This document shows positions 1 through 7,158 of a stretch of DNA of 28,544 nt, one piece after another. The DNA comes from DATDDB01 sp036524005 (GTDB lineage: Bacteria > Pseudomonadota > Gammaproteobacteria > Burkholderiales > Gallionellaceae). A model generated the notes under the pieces. That model searched no databases, had not been told where the DNA came from, and saw only the letters and a list, made by a program, of their open reading frames with translations. How positions within the stretch are numbered: the stretch's first letter is position 1; each line of letters begins with the position of its first letter. Both the position numbers and the translations under genes were made by a program. The stretch covers positions 1-28,544 of the forward strand of contig DATDDB010000093.1 of the NCBI GenBank assembly GCA_036524005.1. The letters run 5' to 3'.

Positions 1-313
1 GTTGATTTTGGCCATTGATAAATAATTCCCGTGTCAAACGCTAGTTTTTCTCTTTCGTATGTCGAATACATGCTTTTTATAGTGTAGAGGTATAACGATT
101 ATTGGGAAAACGCAATTTTAGGCGACATTTGAGGCAGCTCCAATCACCAAAGCGGACTGTCCAGGCGACTAGTCACCAAGTCCGCAATGGCCGACAAGCC
201 GTCTTACTTGATGATTCTCATCTTGTCCGTGCTGCGCGCATCCTGCATGTACGGTTCCTCTGCGATGCGCTGTGGCCACCGGTGTGGCAGCGGCCATGAG
301 CCGTACCTGCCAT
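1..313. other. Gene-poor left edge
   Basis: I see no convincing gene here. The first ~110 bases are AT-rich compared with the rest of the window. On the - strand a start codon at 15..13 opens a frame reading MAKIN that runs off the left edge; five codons with only a weak upstream GGGAA are too little to call a gene. The stretch lies downstream of the AlpA-like gene. Confidence 0.4.
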
Positions 314-613
314 TCAAGCCTCGGTAGGAGTTCCACTCGATGGAGGCGCTAGCCGAATCCCTTTCTTGCCTGCGATGGCTGTCATCACCGGGCGCGCGAG
401 CAGCCACTCATCGATCTCGTGCTCGAACCAGCCCACAGCCCGTCCGGTAATCTGTCGAGCGCAAGGAAACGTGCCCTCGGCCATCATGGCGTATATTTGG
501 GACGTCTTAAGTCCGACCCTGTCCATCACTTCGGGCAGCCGAAGCAGGTTGGAAGGTGGCGTCCCGGTAGGCCGCGTGTCATTTTCGGCTGATGGCCGGA
601 TATTGACAGCCAT
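314..613 (-). CDS. AlpA/excisionase-type DNA-binding regulator
   Basis: Predicted 99-residue protein of the AlpA (prophage CP4-57 regulator) family, small winged-helix-turn-helix proteins that often control integrase or excision genes of integrated elements. The visible core runs from about residue 24 to 72: LLRLPEVMDRVGLKTSQIY is the recognition-helix region, followed by an arginine-containing stretch (GRAVGWFEHEIDEWLLARP) typical of the family, in which W-F-x-x-x-E-I-x-x-W anchors the wing. A disordered, Thr/Pro-rich N-terminus precedes it and a short tail follows. I chose the ATG at 613; ATGs at 661 and 664 would add up to 17 residues that do not resemble the family, and none of these starts has a good Shine-Dalgarno. 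No integrase is visible, so the gene may mark the edge of an integrated element lying to the left, or be a remnant. Confidence 0.75.
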   Translation of the reverse strand: MAVNIRPSAENDTRPTGTPPSNLLRLPEVMDRVGLKTSQIYAMMAEGTFPCARQITGRAVGWFEHEIDEWLLARPVMTAIAGKKGIRLAPPSSGTPTEA

Positions 614-954
614 ATCGACCAGCGATGATCGCCATCTGCAAAAGCCCGCGTTTCGTGGCATCAAGCGTTGGGATGTCGCAACAGGAATGTTGCTGACCGA
701 AATCCCCGATCCAGGTGCTGCGCTCGTATCCGCCGGTGGATCGAATCAGGTCAGGACCGGTGGGTAATAAAGCTGGATGAAGATGTCCCGTCAGTCGCAG
801 GCGATATTACGCTTGGGCATGGGGAATGATGCAGGGCAAATGACTCAGGTACCACAGTCGCCTGCATCATCAGGTGACGAGCAATTAACGTAAGGGAACC
901 GCCAAAAAGTCAGGGAAAAAAACAGTCGTCCCGCAGAACAGCAGGAAAGCAGAG
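614..954. other. Intergenic stretch, no supported gene
   Basis: Between the AlpA-like gene and the terminator of the histone-like gene I see only short open frames with atypical composition on either strand. No tRNA, insertion sequence or clear attachment repeat is recognisable. CCGGTGG occurs twice around 732-764, too short to call an att site. Confidence 0.4.
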
Positions 955-984
955 AAAAAAGGCGCACTCGCGATTGAATGCGCC
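955..984 (-). terminator. Intrinsic terminator of the histone-like gene
   Basis: Read on the - strand, GGCGCA (984..979) and TGCGCC (966..961) form a perfect 6-bp GC-rich stem around a 12-nt loop, followed at once by six T residues (960..955). This is a textbook Rho-independent terminator, about 75 nt downstream of the histone-like stop codon and in the right orientation for it. Confidence 0.8.
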
Positions 985-1059
985 CGGTGACACAACCAGG
1001 CAAACTGTGGGAAGCCCTGTACTGCTCAGCCAGGGCTGCCACCACAGCTTCCAGCCCCA

Positions 1060-1392
1060 TTAGTTCGGCTTGCTGATGCCTGGTGTCGGAAAAGGCCAGG
1101 TTGCAGCCGGACGCACAGGAGCGGGCGCCGACGGAGCCGGAGCGGGAGCTGCTGCAGGCTTAGCTGCTGGCTTTTTGGCGGCCACTTTCTTGGCTGCCGG
1201 CTTCTTGGCGGCCACCTTCTTGGCTGCTGGCTTCTTAGCTGCTGCCTTCTTGGCTGCCGGCTTCTTGGCGGCTACCTTCTTAGCTGCCGGCTTCTTGGCT
1301 GCTACCTTCTTTGCTGCCGGCTTCTTTGCTGCTGCCTTTTTAACAGCCGGCTTCTTCTTGGCTGCCGGTTTCGCCTTCTTTGCTGCTACCAT
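1060..1392 (-). CDS. Histone H1-like Lys/Ala/Pro-rich DNA-binding protein
   Basis: A 110-residue, extremely basic protein resembling the bacterial histone H1/Hc1-like proteins common in betaproteobacteria, which bind and compact DNA through unstructured lysine-rich tails. From about residue 21 to 80 it consists of near-perfect ten-residue repeats of AAKKPAAKKV type (six copies). An Ala/Pro-rich linker follows, then a short C-terminus (TWPFPTPGISKPN) without lysine runs. There is no globular domain. The start is the ATG at 1392, with AGGAGG six bases upstream; an in-frame TTG two codons earlier is less likely. The gene stands alone, with a terminator downstream. The DNA repeats make its length prone to slippage, so copy number may vary between strains. 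Confidence 0.85.
   Translation of the reverse strand: MVAAKKAKPAAKKKPAVKKAAAKKPAAKKVAAKKPAAKKVAAKKPAAKKAAAKKPAAKKVAAKKPAAKKVAAKKPAAKPAAAPAPAPSAPAPVRPAATWPFPTPGISKPN
1153..1332 (-). repeat. 30-bp tandem repeats inside the histone-like gene
   Basis: About six imperfect 30-bp units encode the ten-residue AAKKPAAKKV motif. Units differ mainly at synonymous positions (GCC/GCA/GCT for Ala, AAG/AAA for Lys) and in alternation of Val and Ala at the last position. Confidence 0.8.
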
Positions 1393-1398
1393 TTTCAA

Positions 1399-2169
1399 CC
1401 TCCTTTACTAAGTGAAAGTTACAAAAAGTACAACCTAACGACTACAACACTCCCCGGCGCGCCGCGAAGCGGCCAGCCGAAGTTCATGAGGGCAAAAACA
1501 CCCCTTTTGACCCTGTAATACGGTTAACCACCCCAGCATCAAACCGCCCATACCATCGACATGAGCACGCTTGAACGAATAAATCTGGGTAGCCGCCTGT
1601 AGTACCAGGCTCATAAAATTTTGGGGGGAGCTTGTGGTGCCGGATTGCGTTTTGTTGTTTTTCTTGGCAATCCAGCCTTGCGGGGAAGGCGGTATTTCTA
1701 GAGGGGGGACGACTGCTAGTCATTTGCACCTTTCTGTGCAATATGCATCGGCAATCGCTCGTCTTGTCTGTCACTAGGTTCTAGCAAGCAAAATCCCCTA
1801 ATCGCTCCACCTACAGTTAGTAATTTTTGCAAATTTATTTACAACATCTAGCGGTTGCAACTTTACCTGAATTGTGCTCCATGTCAACACTTTTCGCACA
1901 AATTTTTCAAATTTTTTCAACTCGTTCAACTTCTCGCGCCAATCTGCTTCCGAATTTTTTTCGCCATGTGCAAGTATTCACGACTCGGGATAATTGAACG
2001 GGCTGCGGGGCATTTTTTCTCACCAGCAGGAGACGCAAATCTGAAATTTCAATGAGACCGCACTCCACCACCATCGACTTTGCACCTGACGATCAATCTC
2101 AAAGTCGCACCAACCCCGCCATGACGCTTCACAAAAAAACACTTATACAACATGCGATTAGGCAGCCTA
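1399..2169. other. Long intergenic region with AT-rich, T-tract segment
   Basis: No open frame here has convincing codon use; the longest, on the - strand at 1484-1774, is rich in Arg and Cys and looks random. A small perfect hairpin (GCCGC-GAA-GCGGC) lies at 1461-1473. From about 1800 to 2040 the base composition shifts strongly to A/T, with T-tracts at 1824, 1891, 1903, 1912, 1955 and 2013. Two adjacent 10-bp units (AATTTTTCAA and ATTTTTTCAA, 1901-1920) put tracts in helical phase, suggesting intrinsically bent DNA or a binding site for a nucleoid protein. Confidence 0.5.
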
Positions 2170-2463
2170 TCAAGCACAACATCCATGTTCGGCACATCCC
2201 TGCCAGGAAGTGCTTGCGTTGCCGAAAGAAGCCAAACTAGCAAGATCCTCTGCACTCGGCTCCTGCCATCGATGCAACTTGGCATGTAGCGTTGGACTGT
2301 CACCCTCGTTTCCCGCTTTCCGCCTTCCCGGTTCCAGTTCCAGAAATGCATACAGGTACGCCTCTACCGTGTTCCGGGTAACAGCCAAAATCGGGTTGGC
2401 GCTCACACCCGATTGGGCTAATATGGCCCCAGCCATGGTTCCATCCGCCCGCGGATGGATCAC
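2170..2463 (-). CDS. Possible small divergent protein, unrecognised
   Basis: An open frame of 97 codons points away from hoxF, its start lying 19 bp from the hoxF start. I do not recognise the product. The composition looks more protein-like than the other small frames nearby: an amphipathic stretch (VEAYLYAFLELEPG), then RWQEPSAEDLASLASFG, and mixed ordinary codons. There is no good Shine-Dalgarno at the ATG at 2463; the ATG at 2436 is preceded by GGA. It overlaps the proposed hoxF promoter, which argues against it being an intact expressed gene. It may be a decayed remnant or simply chance. Confidence 0.25.
   Translation of the reverse strand: MIHPRADGTMAGAILAQSGVSANPILAVTRNTVEAYLYAFLELEPGRRKAGNEGDSPTLHAKLHRWQEPSAEDLASLASFGNASTSWQGCAEHGCCA
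2396..2424 (+). promoter_or_regulatory. Candidate sigma70 promoter of the hox operon
   Basis: TTGGCG (2396-2401) and TAATAT (2419-2424) are separated by exactly 17 bp; each matches its consensus hexamer at four of six positions. Initiation near 2431 would give a leader of about 50 nt to the hoxF start. I looked for a sigma54 -24/-12 element, as used by some Ralstonia hydrogenase operons, and did not find one here. Confidence 0.35.
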
Positions 2464-2482
2464 TCATCCGGGAGCCGCTTCC

Positions 2483-4297
2483 ATGCCCACCGATACAGGT
2501 TCGAGCTCAGCCTACCCAGAAGAATGCCTGCTCCCGATACTTGGGCGTCAGGGCCGCGAGGAAACCAGCCTGTTGCAGATCCTGCGCGAAATGCAGGAAT
2601 GCTTCGGCTGTATTCCCGCCGAAACCGTCAGCCACCTCGCTGCACAGCTCCAGATTCCGCGTGCGCGCATCGAAAGCGTGGCCTCGTTCTACTCCTTTCT
2701 GCACCTCAAGCCGCATGGCGCCTACCGCGTGCTATTCTCCGACAACATCACCGACCGCATGCAGGACAACCTCACGTTGATGCAGCAGATGTGCCGCCAG
2801 CTATGGGTCGAGCCGGGCAAAGTGTCGGAAGACGGACTGGTGTTCATCAACACCACCTCCTGCACCGGCATGTGCGACCAGGGCCCGGCGTTGCTGGTGA
2901 ACGGGCGCGCCATCACCCGCCTTACTCACCTGCGGGTGCAGGAAATCGTTCATTTGATCCGCAACCGCGTGCCGGTGGAGGAGTGGCCAGCCGACTTTTT
3001 CCGGGTGGAAGACAATATCCGGCGCAAGGGGCCTCTGCTGGACAGCCGGATTGCTCCTGGCGCGGTATTGCGCGAGGCGCTGGCAGCCGGGACGTCCGCC
3101 ATCGTCGAAACCCTCAAGGCATCCGGCCTACGCGGCCGCGGCGGCGCAGGCTTCCCCACCGGCATGAAATGGGAAAGCACGCGCGACGCCCCGGGCGCCG
3201 CCAAACATGTGGTATGCAATGCCGACGAGGGCGAGCCCGGCACGTTCAAGGATCGCGTGCTGCTGACTTCTTACGCCGACCTGGTGTTCGAGGGCATGAC
3301 GCTATGCGCGCTGGCCATCGGCGCAGAGCATGGCTACCTGTACCTGCGCGGCGAATACCGCTACCTGCTCGAGCCCTTGCAGCAGGTTCTGCAGCGCCGC
3401 CGCGAACAAAACCTGCTCGGCCACGGCATTTTGGGCAGGGAGGGGCTCAACTTCGATATCGACATCCACCTTGGCGCAGGGGCTTATATCTGCGGCGAGG
3501 AATCGGCGCTGATTGAATCGCTGGAAGGCAAGCGCGGCATCCCGCGCAACCGCCCGCCGTTCCCGGTGACGCACGGCTACCTGCAACAGCCGACCGCCGT
3601 GGACAACGTCGAAACCTTCTGCCAGGCCGTGCTCGCCATGCAACTGGGGGCGGAAAAATACCGCGCCATCGGCACCGCCAAGTCCAGCGGCACCAAGCTG
3701 GTCTCGGTATCCGGCGACTCCCCGCGCCCCGGCATCTATGAATACCCGTTCGGCGTCTCGGTGCGCGAAGTGCTGCAGGAATGCGGCGCGGCCAACACCC
3801 GGGCGGTGCAGATCAGCGGCCCCTCGGGCATCTGCGTCGCCGAAAGCGAATTCGACCGCCGCCTGGGATTTGAGGATTTGCCCACGGCCGGCGCATTCAT
3901 GGTGTTCGATGACAGCCGCGACATGTTCGAGGTGGCGCGCAATTTCGTGCACTTTTTTGCCCATGAAAGCTGTGGCTTCTGCACCCCCTGCCGCGTCGGC
4001 ACCACCATCCTCAAGGACACCATGGACAAGATCGCCGCCGGGCACGGCACCCGCTTCGACCTCAATGAGGTCGAACACCTGGATTACGTGCTGCAAACCA
4101 CCTCCCATTGCGGGCTGGGACGCAGCGCCTGCAATCCGGTGTTGCACACGCTCAAGCATTTCCGCCCCGCCTATGAAAACCGCCTGAAATCGCTGGAATT
4201 CGAGCCGGCGTTCGACCTCGACGGCGCCCTGGCCCGCGCGCGCCAGATGACCGGGCGCGATGACGCCGGCGCACACCTGAAAACGGAGGAATCATGA
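2483..4297 (+). CDS. hoxF: NAD-linked [NiFe] hydrogenase diaphorase subunit HoxF
   Basis: FMN- and NAD(H)-binding subunit of the cytoplasmic bidirectional hydrogenase, 604 residues; it passes electrons between NAD+ and the HoxU/HoxY iron-sulfur chain. Residues ~15-165 are a NuoE-like thioredoxin-fold domain; ~180-600 are NuoF-like. The FMN loop GRGGAGFPTGMKW is at 218-230, NADH-binding CNADEGEPGTF at 245-255, GAGAYICGEES at 332-341, and the 4Fe-4S ligands are C497, C500, C503 and C543. In the NuoE-like part only the second ligand pair is present (C127-x3-C131); the first pair is replaced by Ser-Asp-Asn-Ile-Thr-Asp (86-91), so an N1a-type 2Fe-2S cluster is doubtful. The ATG at 2483 follows GGGAG by eight bases; the frame stays open upstream to 2210, but that part does not resemble HoxF. 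First gene of the cluster; its stop overlaps hoxU. Confidence 0.95.
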   Translation: MPTDTGSSSAYPEECLLPILGRQGREETSLLQILREMQECFGCIPAETVSHLAAQLQIPRARIESVASFYSFLHLKPHGAYRVLFSDNITDRMQDNLTLMQQMCRQLWVEPGKVSEDGLVFINTTSCTGMCDQGPALLVNGRAITRLTHLRVQEIVHLIRNRVPVEEWPADFFRVEDNIRRKGPLLDSRIAPGAVLREALAAGTSAIVETLKASGLRGRGGAGFPTGMKWESTRDAPGAAKHVVCNADEGEPGTFKDRVLLTSYADLVFEGMTLCALAIGAEHGYLYLRGEYRYLLEPLQQVLQRRREQNLLGHGILGREGLNFDIDIHLGAGAYICGEESALIESLEGKRGIPRNRPPFPVTHGYLQQPTAVDNVETFCQAVLAMQLGAEKYRAIGTAKSSGTKLVSVSGDSPRPGIYEYPFGVSVREVLQECGAANTRAVQISGPSGICVAESEFDRRLGFEDLPTAGAFMVFDDSRDMFEVARNFVHFFAHESCGFCTPCRVGTTILKDTMDKIAAGHGTRFDLNEVEHLDYVLQTTSHCGLGRSACNPVLHTLKHFRPAYENRLKSLEFEPAFDLDGALARARQMTGRDDAGAHLKTEES

Positions 4298-5040
4298 GCG
4301 CCGAAGAGCACATGAAGAACAGTTTCCAGCTCGACGGCGCGGATGTTCCCTTTAGCGCAGGGCAGACCGTGCTGCAGGCCGCGCTGGCGGCCGGGCGCTA
4401 TATCCCCCACCTGTGCTACCACCCGGAATTCACCCCGCATGGCAGCTGCAAGCTGTGCACGGTCAAGGTCGGCGGCCGCACCGCCGCCGCCTGCACCATG
4501 CCTGCCGCGGACGGCATGCGGGTCGAGAGCAACATCGAGGAGCTCAATGGCCTGCGCCGCACCCTGGTGCAGATGCTGTTCGTGGAGGGCAACCACTTCT
4601 GCCCCTCGTGCGAGGCCAGCGGCAACTGCCAACTGCAGGCCACCGCCTACGAGCTGCAGATGATGACGCCGCGCTTCAACCAGCTGTTCCCGGACCGACC
4701 GCTGGACGGCTCCCACCCCGACATCCTGCTCGATTTCAACCGCTGCATCCTGTGCGAACTGTGCGTGCGCGCCTCCAGCGAGGTGGACGGCAAGAACGTA
4801 TTTGCCCTGGCCGGGCGCGGCATCACCAAGCACCTGATCGTGAATGCCGAATCAGGCCTGCTCCGGGACACCGGCATGGCGCTGGAAGACAAGGCCATGC
4901 AGGTCTGTCCCGTCGGCGTGATCCTGAAAAAGAGCGCAGGGTTCAACGTGCCCATCGGCCAGCGCCGCTACGACCCCAGCCCGGTCAGCGCCCAGGCGCT
5001 GGAGGACGCGCCGCGCCCCTCTGGAGACAGGCGCACATGA
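4294..5040 (+). CDS. hoxU: NAD-linked hydrogenase iron-sulfur subunit HoxU
   Basis: A 248-residue NuoG-N-terminus-like electron-transfer subunit linking HoxF to the hydrogenase dimer HoxYH. The N-terminal 2Fe-2S ferredoxin domain has ligands C41, C52, C55 and C67. A His/Cys-type 4Fe-4S site follows (H101, C103, C106, C112), then a further 4Fe-4S site at C151-x2-C154-x2-C157 with C205 in a CPVG motif. The length matches HoxU and is far shorter than NuoG, as expected for a hydrogenase-specific subunit. The ATG at 4294 has GGAGG five bases upstream and overlaps the hoxF stop (ATGA). The reading frame ends inside the hoxY start codon, so translation of the three genes is probably coupled. Confidence 0.94.
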   Translation: MSAEEHMKNSFQLDGADVPFSAGQTVLQAALAAGRYIPHLCYHPEFTPHGSCKLCTVKVGGRTAAACTMPAADGMRVESNIEELNGLRRTLVQMLFVEGNHFCPSCEASGNCQLQATAYELQMMTPRFNQLFPDRPLDGSHPDILLDFNRCILCELCVRASSEVDGKNVFALAGRGITKHLIVNAESGLLRDTGMALEDKAMQVCPVGVILKKSAGFNVPIGQRRYDPSPVSAQALEDAPRPSGDRRT

Positions 5041-5582
5041 CCGAAAAGAAGAAACTGCGCATCGCCACCACCTCGCTCGCGGGCTGCTTCGGCTGCCACA
5101 TGTCCTTCCTCGACATCGACGAGCGCCTGTTCCCATTGCTCGAACTGGTGGAATTCGACCGCTCGCCGCTCACCGACATCAAGCACTGCGGTCCGTGCGA
5201 CATCGGGCTGATCGAAGGCGGGGTGTGCAATGCGGAAAACGTGCACGTGCTGCGCGAATTCAGGAAAAACTGCAAGATCCTCATCGCCATCGGCGCCTGC
5301 GCCATCAACGGCGGCCTGCCCGCCCAGCGCAACAGCCTGGACCTGGGCGACTGCCTGACCGAGGTATACCTGACCGAACCGGGGCTGGCGCACGGCCACA
5401 TCCCAAACGACCCGGAGCTGCCGCTGCCGCTGGACAAGGTGCACCCGCTGCACGAAGTGGTGAAAATAGACTATTACATCCCCGGCTGCCCGCCCTCGGG
5501 CGACGCCATCTGGAAATTCTTCAGCGACCTCATCGCGGGCAAGACCCCCGAGCTGGGGCATGGATTGATTAAATATGATTGA
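5037..5582 (+). CDS. hoxY: NAD-linked hydrogenase small subunit HoxY
   Basis: A 181-residue [NiFe]-hydrogenase small subunit of group 3d that carries the proximal 4Fe-4S cluster between HoxU and the active site in HoxH. Visible family motifs are SLAGCFGCHMSFLD at 13-26, CGPCDIGLIEGGVC at 51-64, AIGACAINGG at 84-93 and IPGCPPSGDAIW at 148-159, which together supply the cluster cysteines. There is no twin-arginine signal peptide, consistent with a cytoplasmic enzyme. The ATG at 5037 overlaps the hoxU stop and has GGAGA ten bases upstream. Unlike its neighbours it is not coupled to the next gene: a 92-bp gap holding a palindromic repeat separates it from hoxH. Confidence 0.95.
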   Translation: MTEKKKLRIATTSLAGCFGCHMSFLDIDERLFPLLELVEFDRSPLTDIKHCGPCDIGLIEGGVCNAENVHVLREFRKNCKILIAIGACAINGGLPAQRNSLDLGDCLTEVYLTEPGLAHGHIPNDPELPLPLDKVHPLHEVVKIDYYIPGCPPSGDAIWKFFSDLIAGKTPELGHGLIKYD

Positions 5583-5592
5583 AATACAAATA

Positions 5593-5660
5593 GCCACAGA
5601 GAACACCGAGATTACAGAGAGATCAACTGTTTTCTCTGCGTGCTCTGTGCTCTCTGTGGC
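5593..5660. repeat. 68-bp imperfect palindrome between hoxY and hoxH
   Basis: Two ~30-nt arms read toward each other around a 7-nt loop (5623-5629). GCCACAGAGA (5593-5602) pairs perfectly with TCTCTGTGGC (5651-5660), and inner segments (CAC, GAG, CAGAGA) also pair. Each arm has 9-bp periodicity (CCACAGAGA, ACACCGAGA, TTACAGAGA). From memory, CCACAGAG-type dispersed palindromes recur in many environmental proteobacterial genomes, so this is probably one copy of a repeat family. It ends 14 bases before the hoxH start, just 5' of its AAAGGGG ribosome-binding site, so the RNA hairpin could affect hoxH translation or mRNA stability. Confidence 0.85.
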
Positions 5661-5674
5661 AAAGGGGTTTTAGC

Positions 5675-7153
5675 ATGAGTGATTTAGAAACCGCCTCGCA
5701 CCCCGAAAACCTGCGCCGCGTCGCCATCGACCCGGTGTCGCGCGTGGAGGGTCACGGCAAGGTGACGCTGCTGCTGGACGAGAACGACCATGTGCACCAG
5801 GTGCGGCTGCACATCGTGGAGTTCCGCGGCTTCGAGAAATTCGTGCAAGGGCGGCCCTACTGGGAGGCGCCGGTCATGGTGCAGCGCCTGTGCGGCATCT
5901 GCCCGGTGAGCCACCATATCGCGGCCAGCAAGGCGATGGACATGATCGTGGGTGCGACGCTCACGCCCACTGCCGAGAAGGTGCGGCGGCTGATGCACTA
6001 CGGGCAGATATTGCAGTCCCATGCCCTGCATTTCTTCCACCTTTCGGCCCCGGACCTGCTGTTCGGCTTCGACTCCGAGGTGGCGCAGCGCAATATCGTC
6101 GGCATCGCCGCACAACATCCGGAGATCGCCAAACAGGGCGTGCTGCTGCGCAAGTTCGGCCAGGAAGTCATCCGCATCACCGCGGGCAAGCGCGTCCACG
6201 GCACCGGCTCCATCCCGGGCGGGGTGAACAAAAACGTCAGCCTGGAGGAGCGCGATTACCTGCTGAAGGAAATGGCGCAGATGATAGCCTGGAGCCGTGA
6301 TGCGGTAATCATGGCACGGCGGCTGTACGAACAGAACGTAGACCTTTATGACAACTTCGGGCGCTTTGACAGCCACACCCTCAACCTGGTGCGCGCGGAC
6401 GGCGCCATGGATTTATACCATGGCGGCCTGCGCGCGCGCGGCAAGGACGGCAAGACCCTGTTCGACCACTATGATTACAGGCATTACTGGGATGTGATCT
6501 TCGAGGACGTGAAACCCTGGTCGTACATGAAGTTCCCCTTCCTGCGCGCACTCGGGCCGGACGAGGGCTGGTACCGCGTGGGTCCCTTGACGCGCGTGAC
6601 CCAGTGCGATTTCATTCCCACCCCGCTGGCCGAGGCACAGCGCAAGGAGTTCCTGGCCTTTAACAACGGTTCGGCAGCCGGCGCCACGCTGGGTTTCCAC
6701 TGGGCGCGCATGATCGAGATGCTACATGCCGCCGAAACCATACAGGAGCTGCTGGCCGACCCGGACTTGCAGGGGACGGAGCTGGTGAGCACCGGCCAGC
6801 GCCAGGCACGTGGCGTGGGCGTGATCGAAGCGCCGCGCGGCACGCTGATCCACCATTACAGGGTGGATGAACGCGACCAGATCACGCGCTGCAACCTGAT
6901 CGTCTCCACCACGCACAACAACCAGGCGATGAACGAGGCGATCCGCGCAGTCGCCCGGCAATACCTGGATGGCAGAAAGCTCACGGAAGGCCTGCTCAAC
7001 CACATAGAGGTGGCAATCCGCGCCTTCGACCCCTGCCTGTCCTGCGCCACGCACGCGCTGGGCAAGATGCCGCTGCAGGTGGAACTGCTGGATGCGGCCG
7101 CAGAAAGAATAGACGTGCTGACGCGTGCCACGGATGGCACTTTCTGCGCTTAG
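5675..7153 (+). CDS. hoxH: NAD-linked hydrogenase large (catalytic) subunit HoxH
   Basis: A 492-residue [NiFe] catalytic subunit that carries out reversible H2 oxidation. The four nickel-binding cysteines are present: C73 and C76 in RLCGICPVSHH, and C454 and C457 in DPCLSCATH. N-terminal RVEGHG is also typical. As a precursor it should be cut after H460, releasing a 32-residue tail (beginning ALGKMPLQVELL) once nickel is inserted; the protease is encoded immediately downstream. The start follows AAAGGGG by seven bases, directly after the 68-bp palindrome. Without the palindrome this would be a normal tightly packed hoxFUYH order. HoxE and HoxI homologues are not seen, so the enzyme is a four-subunit Ralstonia-like type as far as the window shows. 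Confidence 0.97.
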   Translation: MSDLETASHPENLRRVAIDPVSRVEGHGKVTLLLDENDHVHQVRLHIVEFRGFEKFVQGRPYWEAPVMVQRLCGICPVSHHIAASKAMDMIVGATLTPTAEKVRRLMHYGQILQSHALHFFHLSAPDLLFGFDSEVAQRNIVGIAAQHPEIAKQGVLLRKFGQEVIRITAGKRVHGTGSIPGGVNKNVSLEERDYLLKEMAQMIAWSRDAVIMARRLYEQNVDLYDNFGRFDSHTLNLVRADGAMDLYHGGLRARGKDGKTLFDHYDYRHYWDVIFEDVKPWSYMKFPFLRALGPDEGWYRVGPLTRVTQCDFIPTPLAEAQRKEFLAFNNGSAAGATLGFHWARMIEMLHAAETIQELLADPDLQGTELVSTGQRQARGVGVIEAPRGTLIHHYRVDERDQITRCNLIVSTTHNNQAMNEAIRAVARQYLDGRKLTEGLLNHIEVAIRAFDPCLSCATHALGKMPLQVELLDAAAERIDVLTRATDGTFCA

Positions 7154-7158
7154 CCACC

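Noticed and set aside
1..15. Start of a leftward gene beginning MAKIN
   Set aside because: Only five codons are inside the window and the ribosome-binding site is weak; it cannot be supported.
366..767. + strand frame opposite the AlpA-like gene
   Set aside because: It is antisense to a recognisable AlpA-family protein and has no family motif of its own.
845..1060. 71-codon - strand frame immediately after the histone-like stop codon
   Set aside because: It contains the strong intrinsic terminator of the histone-like gene in its interior and has no protein-like features.
1484..1774. 97-codon - strand frame upstream of the histone-like gene
   Set aside because: Random-looking composition (many Arg, Cys, Pro), no ribosome-binding site and no recognisable motif.
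2380..2440. Sigma54 (-24/-12) promoter for hoxF
   Set aside because: TGGCGC occurs at 2397 but the required GC dinucleotide at the correct spacing is absent.
2210..2482. Upstream extension of hoxF by 91 codons
   Set aside because: The extension has no similarity to HoxF N-termini and lacks a ribosome-binding site; the ATG at 2483 has GGGAG and gives a normal HoxF length.
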